Source: Leptospira chreensis (GTDB taxonomy: Bacteria; Spirochaetota; Leptospiria; Leptospirales; Leptospiraceae). Taken from it: a DNA stretch of 49,815 nucleotides. Below the pieces are notes generated by a model, which searched no databases, was not told the origin of the DNA, and saw only the letters and a program-made list of their open reading frames with translations. This document shows positions 37,486 to 45,547 of this stretch, piece after piece. Within the stretch, counting starts at the first letter, position 1; the number at the start of each line of letters is the position of its first letter. A program made the translations under genes and the position numbers. The stretch lies in contig NZ_JAFFPS010000036.1 of NCBI RefSeq assembly GCF_016919165.1, forward strand, positions 1 through 49,815, written 5' to 3'.

Positions 37486-38031
37486 CTATTTATCTCGCTC
37501 TAATACAAAGAAGAAAGGTTGTGTCATTCCTTTAAAATCCATACATCCAAACAAGGTATCTTGGTTTACTTTCTTAAAAATATCGTGAATGGGAAGATTG
37601 TCATAGATCATTGCAGCTGTGAGTTTACCGCGAAATTCGATCTGACGAACTCGAGCTTTCGAACGTGATGTCTGAAAGAAAAACCTTACAAGCAAAAATA
37701 CAAATCGTAAAGGCCATAAATTGGTAGATGGGATCAAAGTTGCCAACCGAACAGGCATTAGAGAAGGATTTACTTTAAACAAAGTTTTTCCAAAAGATTT
37801 AAATACCAACGGATGGACATTGTCGGCATCCACAAATTCTTTTCCATACCAATTGAATGTTTCTAGAGCCCCATCCATTGTATGGCCTGTAAGAAAACCA
37901 GATCCATGCCAACGACCGATTGTATCTTCAATACTAACTGTCTCAAGTGCATCAAAAAGTGCGAACGAATCCTCTGTGGAATTGTTCTTTTTACTACGCA
38001 TTTCGTAGAATTTTGTTTCGAGAGTATTCAT
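37486..38031 (-). CDS. GXWXG / DUF4334 domain protein
   Basis: This 181-aa protein carries the naming motif GRWHGSGF near residue 40 and then a DUF4334-like part (VRQIEFRGKLTAAMIYDNLPIHDIFKKV, NQDTLFGCMDFKG). Proteins of this two-domain type are widespread but without an assigned activity. There is no signal peptide. A hydrophobic patch (WPLRFVFLLVRFFF) may bind lipid. It is convergent with the MCP gene. Confidence 0.85.
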   Translation of the reverse strand: MNTLETKFYEMRSKKNNSTEDSFALFDALETVSIEDTIGRWHGSGFLTGHTMDGALETFNWYGKEFVDADNVHPLVFKSFGKTLFKVNPSLMPVRLATLIPSTNLWPLRFVFLLVRFFFQTSRSKARVRQIEFRGKLTAAMIYDNLPIHDIFKKVNQDTLFGCMDFKGMTQPFFFVLERDK

Positions 38032-38116
38032 AATAAAAATTGTAACCTAAACCAATGTTTCTCTGGCTCTATTCCTAGGAAATATATATACAAAAACCAA
38101 AATTGTTTTTCAAACC

Positions 38117-38845
38117 TCAATCAAGAACAGATTGGATTCGTTTTCGTTCTTCAGTAATTCTCGTAATGGCATCTTTTATTTTTTTTTGAAGCAGAATGGG
38201 ATTGGATAAAGTCAAAGAATATCCGCCGGGTGTCGTAAGTCCTAGTGATCTAGCCGTCATTGTCGCAATGTACATTCGGTATAACCCTCCCGTCTTTTCA
38301 TTGATAAACCACATGGATGCGGTTCTAGAAGATTTAGCAAATGCTCCTTCAAATAAACGCATATGACGAAACTCTGCTAATGAAGCAATGCGATCCACTT
38401 CATCAATTAATTCAGCTACTTCCCCTTGTAAATCTTCACTACTGGATTTTTTTGTAACTTTTGATTGGGCAATCGCTGACAATCTGTTAGAGATCGCAAG
38501 TAAGGTATCCAAATACACTAATGATTTTTTAATAAGGAAGGTTTGTTTTTGAAAAGTTGTTTTTACTGCTTGCGACTGATACAATCTTTCTAGTGAATTT
38601 GCGGTGAGAGATAGAAATTGTAATCTGGAATCAATTGCAGATGTAGAGTTTCTTTCAACTCTTGTCCAAAAATAGGAATACGCATTTATATGGGTTCGAA
38701 GTGATATTTCTTTTGGTTCCGAATTCTGATCTTCTGATTGATCTTCCCACTGGAAAATTTCTTTTCGAATCTTGTGAATTTGTTTTTGGATGATGGCTTC
38801 TCTCTGAGAATCAATCGACTGTGCAAAGTTAAATGGTAATTTCAT
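38117..38845 (-). CDS. truncated, divergent flagellin (FlaB) relative
   Basis: This 242-aa protein (ATG 38845, 7 bases after the upstream stop) has a region at residues 139-203 that closely follows Leptospira FlaB: LQGEVAELIDEVDRIAS, FRHMRLFEGAFAKSSR, TASMWF and YRMYIATMTARSLGL. The helices before it match the flagellin D1 region only loosely. The first ~50 residues are charged and do not resemble the MIINHN start of flagellins. The protein ends at RIQSVLD, about where FlaB still has its final D1/D0 helices, so both filament-forming termini are missing. Polymerisation as a normal flagellin is unlikely. It is probably co-transcribed with the 383-aa gene. Confidence 0.75.
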   Translation of the reverse strand: MKLPFNFAQSIDSQREAIIQKQIHKIRKEIFQWEDQSEDQNSEPKEISLRTHINAYSYFWTRVERNSTSAIDSRLQFLSLTANSLERLYQSQAVKTTFQKQTFLIKKSLVYLDTLLAISNRLSAIAQSKVTKKSSSEDLQGEVAELIDEVDRIASLAEFRHMRLFEGAFAKSSRTASMWFINEKTGGLYRMYIATMTARSLGLTTPGGYSLTLSNPILLQKKIKDAITRITEERKRIQSVLD

Positions 38846-38852
38846 AAATTTC

Positions 38853-40004
38853 TCATGGGAAATACAATTTACGTTCTTTTTGTAAAATGCGAAGGGCATC
38901 TTCTAAAATAGGAAGGGAACCAGTTGCCATGGCCGCAGTGGAAATACTGAGTATTCCACCATAACGATATACTAATCGTAACTTGTTTTGGATCTCCTTG
39001 GCCTTAGCTGAGTCGTTGGCAATCTGACTTATGACATGGACAAGCGAAGAAACTACCATTTGTTGGTTTTGTCTATCAAAATCATGATACACTCCACTTT
39101 GCATAAAAAAGGCTCTTTCTTTTATGGTACGAATGGCCGATTCAAAAGATAAAGACCGAATCAAAAAATCAGAATCCTTTTTCACTATTTTCTTTGGGTT
39201 TTTATTGATGTTCGGTTTGTTCTCAAATCTGTTTTGGGCAAAGTCCAAATAATAAAATTTAACGGCATATTGGTGCCATTTTGCACGACGGGAATCCAAT
39301 CCGGACAACAACCTTTCTGTGAAGTTTAACATTTCAGAGACAACGGACCGATTGTACTCTACTACATTTTCTGATCCTTGCAAATGGTTCCAAAACTTTC
39401 TTATCTCTAAAGATATAGGATCACTTACAATTAGCTCCGCTTTTTCTATTCCAAACCAAGATACAAGATACGTTGCTTTCGACTGCATCCATTCCGAATC
39501 CTCCGCTCTTTCTAATATAAAATGTGGTATGTCACCTATCTTAAATTGATTCCCCAGTGTAAGGATTGCATTTTGAATTTGGATGGAATCGGATTCCAAT
39601 TCTTTTTTCCCATACGACTCCAATCCATATTGAAAACATAGATTTTGCCAAACTTTCACAAGTTCGATGACAAGTTGGAAGATCACCTCAGAACGAATCG
39701 ATATAAAATATAATTGTTTATAGTTCGAAACTTGGGAGTCACCATCAAAAGGATAACGAACCAATAATTCCTCTGCAAAAAGATTGAGAAATAAATCTAA
39801 GTCCATCTCCGCCTGATAGATTTTGGAAATGATTGATGAGGTGATTTCTTCAGCCAGATCCATGGGAAAGGTAGGAAGAAAGTCAGTAGCGCTCTTTGGC
39901 GGAAAAACGACAGCTTTCGTTGACTCCGCCCCCACTTGTCTGTGAAACCCTGCCACAAGTAGAGTCGTAAAGGAAAGTCTTTTTAAAAATTCGATCCGTA
40001 ACAT
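38853..40004 (-). CDS. hypothetical exported protein, 383 aa
   Basis: I do not recognise this family. The N-terminus (MLRIEFLKRLSFTTLLVAGFHRQVGAES) looks like a weak Sec signal peptide cut after VGA. The remainder is helix-rich and charged, with an internal stretch rich in N and K (NKPNINKNPKKIVKKD). It has no known motif and no further membrane segment, apart from a mildly hydrophobic part near the end (GGILSISTAAMATGSLPIL). It is the upstream gene of a two-gene unit with the flagellin relative. A joint role is inferred from that alone. Confidence 0.6.
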   Translation of the reverse strand: MLRIEFLKRLSFTTLLVAGFHRQVGAESTKAVVFPPKSATDFLPTFPMDLAEEITSSIISKIYQAEMDLDLFLNLFAEELLVRYPFDGDSQVSNYKQLYFISIRSEVIFQLVIELVKVWQNLCFQYGLESYGKKELESDSIQIQNAILTLGNQFKIGDIPHFILERAEDSEWMQSKATYLVSWFGIEKAELIVSDPISLEIRKFWNHLQGSENVVEYNRSVVSEMLNFTERLLSGLDSRRAKWHQYAVKFYYLDFAQNRFENKPNINKNPKKIVKKDSDFLIRSLSFESAIRTIKERAFFMQSGVYHDFDRQNQQMVVSSLVHVISQIANDSAKAKEIQNKLRLVYRYGGILSISTAAMATGSLPILEDALRILQKERKLYFP

Positions 40005-40207
40005 AGGTAGTCAGTATGGAATGGCAAACAATAGATACGGAATTAACTAGAATTGAATCCGTTATTTTTGATTGTATGGTTATTGTATCAAGCTCTGTGA
40101 GAATTTTTCACATCTTCCTTTCTTTGTCAACTGATTCTCGTTAAACCAATGGAGTCGATTTACCCTTGCCTTAAATGGAGAATGGATCCATTTAAAAATT
40201 TCCTCAC

Positions 40208-40235
40208 TTGCAATTTCAAATCCATACTCTATACT
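40208..40235 (+). promoter_or_regulatory. candidate promoter, possibly giving a leaderless mRNA
   Basis: TTGCAA (40208-40213) and TATACT (40230-40235) are 16 bases apart. The start point would fall at or next to the ATG at 40242, which lacks a ribosome site. The rest of the 237-base gap between the divergent genes shows nothing clear. Confidence 0.45.
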
Positions 40236-40241
40236 ATATCT

Positions 40242-40652
40242 ATGAATGTAGCAGATTCCGAGATCAAATCTCTCCTTGAGTCCTATCAAAAAATCACAGT
40301 TTATGGACTGAGTAACGACCTATCCAAACCAAGCCATTATGTGCCCGTTTACATTCGAGACAAAGGATGGGAAGTCGTAGGAACCTATCCCAAAGAACAC
40401 AGTGTAGGTGGATTTACCATTTACAAAAGTTTAAAAGAGGTTCCCAAAGAAGATCGAAAATTCATCGATGTCTTTCGCAGTTCCGATAAAGTTCCGGAAG
40501 TGATCGACGAAATTTTAAGTTTGGGTGGAACCGAAGTGATATGGTTGCAACTCGGAATCTCACATCCAGAAGCCGAAAAAAAAGCAGAAGACGCAGGGAT
40601 TCGTGTTGTGTCCAATCGTTGTCTCATCATTGAACATAGAAATTATTTTTAA
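40242..40652 (+). CDS. CoA-binding domain protein (YccU-like)
   Basis: This 136-aa protein is one Rossmann-type CoA_binding_2 domain: ITVYGLSNDLSKPSHYVPVYIRDKGWEVVGTYPK, then KFIDVFRSSDKVPEVIDEIL, VIWLQLGI and IRVVSNRCLIIEH. It matches E. coli YccU from its first residue, so I chose ATG 40242 over an open frame starting at 40149. The family binds CoA or acyl-CoA; its role in the cell is not known. It stands alone. Confidence 0.9.
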   Translation: MNVADSEIKSLLESYQKITVYGLSNDLSKPSHYVPVYIRDKGWEVVGTYPKEHSVGGFTIYKSLKEVPKEDRKFIDVFRSSDKVPEVIDEILSLGGTEVIWLQLGISHPEAEKKAEDAGIRVVSNRCLIIEHRNYF

Positions 40653-40681
40653 CCAACGGTTTGGTGGGCTACCAGTCCAAT

Positions 40682-40748
40682 CCGTATCGAAATACTATTG
40701 TCATTATAAGTCCGCGAACTTAAAATCCAAATCGTAGAATCGATACGG
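40682..40748. repeat. inverted repeat in a convergent intergenic region
   Basis: CCGTATCGA (40682-40690) and TCGATACGG (40740-40748) are perfect 9-base arms with a 49-base loop between the CoA-binding and DoxX genes. No T-run follows; a structured 3' end is possible. Confidence 0.35.
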
Positions 40749-40770
40749 GAGATAATTCAAAACTTAAAGG

Positions 40771-41202
40771 TTAACTTTTCCGCTTCGCACGAAAGTCTTG
40801 CCAGGATCCACAACTCCACACAGCCCAAAGAACAAGTAAGGGTTGAAAGAATAAACGAATGAGTCGTGCCCTATCTGTATCCAAACCAAAAGCACTGATC
40901 CCATTTACGTATTGCGATATGTTCCCAGGAAAGATAAGAACAAAAAACAAGGCAACAATCCAACCAACTTGCACTTGTTTGCTCTTAAGGAAAAGCAAAG
41001 ACAATCCCAAAGTAATTTCCACAAGCCCAGAAAGGATTACGACCAAATCTGCATTGATCGGTAACCAGGTGGGAACCTGTGCCAAAAACTCTGTCCTATG
41101 CCATGTTAGGTGACCCACTCCCGCGAAAACCAAAAAGGCTCCGAGAAGGATACGTAATCCCGTTTGATAGATACTTCTTTCGATTGTATTTGTCTGACTC
41201 AT
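40771..41202 (-). CDS. DoxX family membrane protein
   Basis: This 143-aa protein has four hydrophobic helices in the DoxX arrangement: YQTGLRILLGAFLVFAGVGHL, then LPINADLVVILSGLVEITLGLSLLF, VGWIVALFFVLIFPGNISQYV and a last helix LFFQPLLVLWAVW. The FAGVGHL and SGLVEI segments are typical of the family. The function is unknown; some relatives act in redox or sulfur metabolism. It diverges from the TonB receptor gene. Confidence 0.88.
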   Translation of the reverse strand: MSQTNTIERSIYQTGLRILLGAFLVFAGVGHLTWHRTEFLAQVPTWLPINADLVVILSGLVEITLGLSLLFLKSKQVQVGWIVALFFVLIFPGNISQYVNGISAFGLDTDRARLIRLFFQPLLVLWAVWSCGSWQDFRAKRKS

Positions 41203-41252
41203 ACGGACTTAGACTCTAAAAACCAAATTCTGTCTGATACCGAGGGAAAGTT

Positions 41253-41293
41253 TCGGGAGAACCCGAGGCTATGAGATTGAGTCCTTATCTCAT
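41253..41293. promoter_or_regulatory. two adjacent dyads upstream of the TonB receptor
   Basis: The first is TCGGG-AGAA-CCCGA (41253-41266); the second is ATGAGAT (41271-41277) and ATCTCAT (41287-41293) around 9 bases. They lie 43-83 bases before the receptor ATG. They may be an RNA leader structure or an operator. They do not match any riboswitch I know or a standard Fur box. Confidence 0.4.
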
Positions 41294-41335
41294 TTAAGTC
41301 TAGACAATGGACGAGTATTACGAAGGAATGGCCAT

Positions 41336-43714
41336 ATGACTCTCCTTTTTGAGAATGGCTCTCATATAAAGTTTGAACTGAAAAAGGCCCATTTCTTTTC
41401 TCTCGGATCGATCCTGAGATTTCCGACTCTACCTTCCCTACTTCTTGTTTCCCTTCTCTTTACGACCTCCCTTCTCCCGCAAACCACGGAAAAAACACCG
41501 CAACCTCCGCCGGTCACAGGAACAGAGCCTGTTCCCAATACGGGAACAAAACCGACCGAACAAGGCATTCGTGTTACGGGGAAAAAAGATCCGAGAGACA
41601 GGGAAATCCTTCGCACCCCCAACAGCATCAGCCGTTTGAACGAACAGGACATCCAAGATGCAGGGATCAATCGAACGAACGACATCGACAAACAAGTTCC
41701 GAATTTTTCCATCATTGATTCGGGATCGCGTAACTTTACTTATTTTAACATTCGGGGAATGCGGAGTATTGCTTTTAGTGAACCAGCAGTGGGTTTGATT
41801 TTAGATGGGGTTCCACTCAATGACAATGTGGCGCTGAACACTGAGTTATATGGAATTGAAAACATTGAAGTGTATCGAGGAAGTCAAGCTACCTTGTTTG
41901 GAAAAAACTTTCAAGGTGGTGTTGTTGAAATTCGAACCAAAAAGCCAACCAATATCGCTGAGGGAAAAATTACATACGATGCTGGAAATTATAAAAAACA
42001 GGAAACTTCTGCTTATTACAATGCACCCATCATCAAAGATAAATTATTTTTTGGAATCGCTGGAAAAACTACCGAACGCGAAGGCTATCTATCCAACGTA
42101 ACTGGTTTTTATTATCCAACCAATCGGCCGTATGAAGTTCCCGTCGAAATTTATAAAACGCACCCGGATGGTAGAAAAGGAAAAGCTGGACGTTTTCGTT
42201 TATATTTCACTCCGAACGAAATGTTTGAAGCCGATTTACAAGTCAGTGCCGAAAGTTTTGATGATGGTGCTCTCAACTTAGTCAACTACTTAGGGGCCAA
42301 GTCAGAAAGAGAAAAAGCATTGTTACAAGGTTGTGTGGCCATGCCATCCAACTGTGCCAAGTTATACGGAACCTATGTCAACCGAGTGAATGGAGACAGA
42401 AAAGTTTATTGGGATTATGAAGGGAAAAGTAATGTTACAGGAAACACCTACTCTTTAGCAACAACGACAAAATTACCTCAGGCCAATATTAAAACAGCAA
42501 CCGCAATTCGTAAGATGGACATTGATCCCATCACCGCTGATGCCGACTTCACCACAACCGACCAACACAGATCCATCTATGTTGAAAAAGCCACAACCTT
42601 TCTGAATGATATTTATGTTGAATCTAAAGACAAAAATGACCCTCTGCAATTTAAGGTAGGGATCTATTCATCGAGTAAAGTCACAAATATTGACCAAGCG
42701 AGAGAACATAGAGTTCAAATGTATGTAGGTAATGATTTTGGACTTCGCGCTCCCGCTCGTGAAAATAATCTCTCTCGGATTCAAGATCGTAACGTTAGTT
42801 TTTATACACATAACAGTTACACTTTTGCAGAAAAGTTTACAATTACTTTAGGATCGAGATTAGAAAGACAAGAAAGCCGATTGTCTCATACCGAACAGGT
42901 AATTGGGTTTTCACCGATCAATCCGTATGGGGAAACAAAACTATTATCAGATCCGTATACAATTAACAATCGTTACAACTACAATGTTTCTAGGCTTATT
43001 TTTGATTACAAACCAACAGAAAACCTAATGTTTTTTATTGGTTTTAGCCGTGGTTACAAAAACGCAGGTTATAGCACTGTTGTCAACATTCCAAACAGAG
43101 CCACTTTCAAACCAGAAATCAACGATACCATCGAAGCCGGCGTAAAATCAGAATTCTTTAAAGGAAAGTTTGGATTAAAATACACCCAGTTCTATACAGA
43201 AACACAAGACTTTCATGTGGTCCGAGCCATCAACCTTTCCCAATACATAAACCTGAATGCAGAACTTGTTACCATCAGAGGATATGAACTCGAAACATTT
43301 TTAAAACCACATAAGGATGTGAAGTTGGGTCTATCGGCCGGTTATACAGAAGGAATTTTTAACAAGTTTCATGATTCTGTTCTCAACCGAGATTTCAATG
43401 GGAAGTGGGTTCACTTTATTCCAAAATACGACATTGTCAGTTATCTCCAATATAGAAACGCCTATGGAATGTTTTTTCGCGGTGAGTTTCAAGCTGTTGG
43501 TCAAATGTATTTTGCAGCAGATAACACTGTGTATAGCGATCCTTACTATGTAATCAATTCTAGAATAGGATACGAAACTGATACCCTCTCCGCCTATGTA
43601 TACATGAACAATATGAATGATCGGTATTATTTCACATCTTACATCGATGGAACTTTCCAAGCCGTGCCTGGTGCACCAAAAACCTACGGATTTATGTTAA
43701 CTTATAAAATTTAA
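41336..43714 (+). CDS. TonB-dependent outer-membrane receptor
   Basis: This 792-aa protein has an unusually long N-region before the signal core (LPSLLLVSLLFTTSLLPQ), a Pro/Thr-rich linker, a plug domain at about 90-205 (NSISRLNEQDIQDAGINRTNDI, FNIRGMRS, GVPLNDN, IENIEVYRGSQATLFGKNFQGGVVEI), and a 22-strand-type barrel ending in FMLTYKI. TonB receptors import iron chelates, cobalamin, metals or sugars. With a PepSY-TM protein close by, an iron-siderophore substrate is the best guess. An AAGGA site precedes the ATG. A lipoprotein gene follows 16 bases later. Confidence 0.93.
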   Translation: MTLLFENGSHIKFELKKAHFFSLGSILRFPTLPSLLLVSLLFTTSLLPQTTEKTPQPPPVTGTEPVPNTGTKPTEQGIRVTGKKDPRDREILRTPNSISRLNEQDIQDAGINRTNDIDKQVPNFSIIDSGSRNFTYFNIRGMRSIAFSEPAVGLILDGVPLNDNVALNTELYGIENIEVYRGSQATLFGKNFQGGVVEIRTKKPTNIAEGKITYDAGNYKKQETSAYYNAPIIKDKLFFGIAGKTTEREGYLSNVTGFYYPTNRPYEVPVEIYKTHPDGRKGKAGRFRLYFTPNEMFEADLQVSAESFDDGALNLVNYLGAKSEREKALLQGCVAMPSNCAKLYGTYVNRVNGDRKVYWDYEGKSNVTGNTYSLATTTKLPQANIKTATAIRKMDIDPITADADFTTTDQHRSIYVEKATTFLNDIYVESKDKNDPLQFKVGIYSSSKVTNIDQAREHRVQMYVGNDFGLRAPARENNLSRIQDRNVSFYTHNSYTFAEKFTITLGSRLERQESRLSHTEQVIGFSPINPYGETKLLSDPYTINNRYNYNVSRLIFDYKPTENLMFFIGFSRGYKNAGYSTVVNIPNRATFKPEINDTIEAGVKSEFFKGKFGLKYTQFYTETQDFHVVRAINLSQYINLNAELVTIRGYELETFLKPHKDVKLGLSAGYTEGIFNKFHDSVLNRDFNGKWVHFIPKYDIVSYLQYRNAYGMFFRGEFQAVGQMYFAADNTVYSDPYYVINSRIGYETDTLSAYVYMNNMNDRYYFTSYIDGTFQAVPGAPKTYGFMLTYKI

Positions 43715-43730
43715 ATTTCTGGAGACAACT

Positions 43731-44294
43731 ATGAAAACTAAAATAAAAACCCTTCTTACCCTAATCACCATTGGAATTTCTGTATTCCAATGCGATTTGT
43801 TTGATCCCGAGTCAAAAGTTACCGGAGATGATCTGGTTTCTATGTTAGCCCTACAACAAATCAACGCAAACAGTATGAGTGAGGCACAAAGACTTGGACT
43901 GAACGTTGCTTATAGCCACAGGTTCAGCATCAAAGACGGCGCTCATTTGTTTTGTCGAGAGTATTCCACAGCGTACTTAGAGAAAAAAGCGGAATGGGAA
44001 AAAGATATGGAACAAACTTATGCAACAATTGGGAATGCGATTGGAATCCAAATCGTTGTAGAAAAATTCAACGGACCTTGTACGATCACGAATAAAGTGG
44101 CAGCCTGCCATTATGACGGAGTAGACGGAATCAACGATCTAATTCCTTACGCATACACAACAGAAGGCGAACATGGGTATTTAATTCCTGCAAACGTATA
44201 CTATGGAGTTACGGGTTTAAAAAGTGCAAAAGAAGCCTGTGAAAGATTCAAAGGAACTTATGTTTGTTACGACCCAAGTAAGTGTTGGCAATAA
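43731..44294 (+). CDS. hypothetical lipoprotein next to a TonB receptor
   Basis: This 187-aa protein has a signal peptide with lipobox (SVFQC, Cys21). The mature part holds six more cysteines (LFCRE, GPCTI, AACHYD, EACERF, YVCYD and SKCWQ), which could form disulfides or bind metal. I do not recognise the family. It follows the receptor by 16 bases with a GGAGA ribosome site, so it is probably co-transcribed and may help the receptor take up its ligand. Confidence 0.75.
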   Translation: MKTKIKTLLTLITIGISVFQCDLFDPESKVTGDDLVSMLALQQINANSMSEAQRLGLNVAYSHRFSIKDGAHLFCREYSTAYLEKKAEWEKDMEQTYATIGNAIGIQIVVEKFNGPCTITNKVAACHYDGVDGINDLIPYAYTTEGEHGYLIPANVYYGVTGLKSAKEACERFKGTYVCYDPSKCWQ

Positions 44295-44308
44295 CTAAAA
44301 CTTAAAAA

Positions 44309-45403
44309 TCAAACCGAAGAACTCAAAGGAACCTTTTGAGTTCTTCTTTTTTTATTCTTTCTCTTTATATAATAAATACTCAGTCCACTGATCGCAAGGA
44401 TCGCCGGTGTAAGACCACCGATCACCCAAATTACCTTACTAAAATGATTGGCAAAGGTTCCGAAATGAAGGGGCCGAAACGAATCCAATACTTTATTCAA
44501 AAGGCTTTCCTTTGACATATCCACTTTATCAAAGACCTGTTTGGATTTCACATCATAACGAATATAAGAACCAAATCGGCTTTCAAATCCAGACGAATCA
44601 AAACGATTTCCATAAATTCCGATCGGTTCTTCTTTCGAATGGTGTGGAAAGGATACAAATCCCAACCGAAATCCAGGGATTTCTTTTTTTGTTTGATCTA
44701 ATAGTTGATTGATTGAATCTTCTTTGGCCCAAAGATGATGGACTACTTTTTCTTCTGGATGGGGAAGGATGAGTATATCTCGCACACACCACCAACCGCC
44801 AGTGATCGCTAAAATCAAATGGAACCAAATTGCATTAATTCCAACGAACTTATGTAAGTCGGAAAAAAGAATTTGTATACTTTCTTTAAAACGCAAACGA
44901 AACAAACTCACCCAGAATCTTTTATAAAGTTTGATCCCACTGATTGTTAAAAACAAATAAGCGATAGCAACACATCCAACAATACAATACCCAAATCCCC
45001 CAAGAAAAAGGCTATAATGCAAAACGAGTAAAAACCCATAAAGACTATCTCTTCGGTTTTCTTTTAGTTCTCCGATGACATCCCCATTGTATGGATTGAT
45101 TAAGTAAACAGTTTCGTGACTTGGGATTTCGAAATTATGAACCCAAACTTGGTCAGCTTGGTCTTTTAAATCAGATAACAACCAACCAGCCACAGTTCCT
45201 TCAGGAATCTGAACTAACAATTGTTTGTATAGAGTATCCATTGACAAACGTTCCTTTTCTACTTTTACGGAATAAGGACTCGTCAGTGATTGTAATTCCT
45301 TTCCATAGACCAGAAGAGATCCAGTCACACCCAAAACTAAAAGAAAAGTGGCCCCGAAAATACCGAGAACCATATGGACCTGATACCAAGTTTTTGCCTT
45401 CAC
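44309..45403 (-). CDS. PepSY-associated TM helix protein
   Basis: This 364-aa inner-membrane protein has four main helices (VHMVLGIFGATFLLVLGVTGSLLVY; YCIVGCVAIAYLFLTISGIKLY; FVGINAIWFHLILAITGGWW; HFSKVIWVIGGLTPAILAISGLSIYY) with large periplasmic loops. The HxxxG and WxxxH patterns are those of PepSY_TM proteins, some of which reduce ferric siderophores with haem. Translation starts at GTG 45403. It faces the TonB receptor and lipoprotein genes and shares a bidirectional terminator with them. Confidence 0.88.
   Translation of the reverse strand: MKAKTWYQVHMVLGIFGATFLLVLGVTGSLLVYGKELQSLTSPYSVKVEKERLSMDTLYKQLLVQIPEGTVAGWLLSDLKDQADQVWVHNFEIPSHETVYLINPYNGDVIGELKENRRDSLYGFLLVLHYSLFLGGFGYCIVGCVAIAYLFLTISGIKLYKRFWVSLFRLRFKESIQILFSDLHKFVGINAIWFHLILAITGGWWCVRDILILPHPEEKVVHHLWAKEDSINQLLDQTKKEIPGFRLGFVSFPHHSKEEPIGIYGNRFDSSGFESRFGSYIRYDVKSKQVFDKVDMSKESLLNKVLDSFRPLHFGTFANHFSKVIWVIGGLTPAILAISGLSIYYIKRKNKKRRTQKVPLSSSV
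44316..44353. terminator. bidirectional rho-independent terminator
   Basis: A 14-base stem (GAAGAACTCAAAGG at 44316-44329, pairing with 44332-44346 with one extra T) has a 2-base loop. It is followed on the plus strand by seven T residues (44347-44353). It ends the TonB-lipoprotein transcript. It overlaps the 3' end of the PepSY gene and, read the other way, is preceded by A-rich sequence. Confidence 0.85.
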
Positions 45404-45441
45404 AAGCGGTAGGCTCCTACTCTAGAATAGATCCATGGTTT

Positions 45442-45456
45442 TGAGAATAGGTCTCA
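45442..45456. promoter_or_regulatory. dyad upstream of the PepSY gene
   Basis: TGAGA (45442-45446) and TCTCA (45452-45456) flank five bases, some 40 bases before the GTG. The same half-sites with wider spacing occur upstream of the TonB receptor. This is weak evidence for a shared regulator. Confidence 0.25.
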
Positions 45457-45488
45457 TTTTCAAATCAATTTTATCGAATTCAAAGGAA

Positions 45489-45521
45489 TCCCAAGTAAAT
45501 TAAGGATTTCTTATCTTGGGA
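45489..45521. repeat. inverted repeat after the nitrate reductase gene
   Basis: TCCCAAG (45489-45495) and CTTGGGA (45515-45521) are perfect with a 19-base loop, 27 bases past the nitrate reductase stop. It may be a weak terminator on the minus strand. Confidence 0.35.
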
Positions 45522-45547
45522 AATCGGAAGTTTAAATCAACTAAAGA

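Noticed and set aside
41203..41335. Cobalamin or other known riboswitch upstream of the TonB receptor
   Set aside because: No B12 box or other conserved aptamer core is visible; only two simple hairpins are present.
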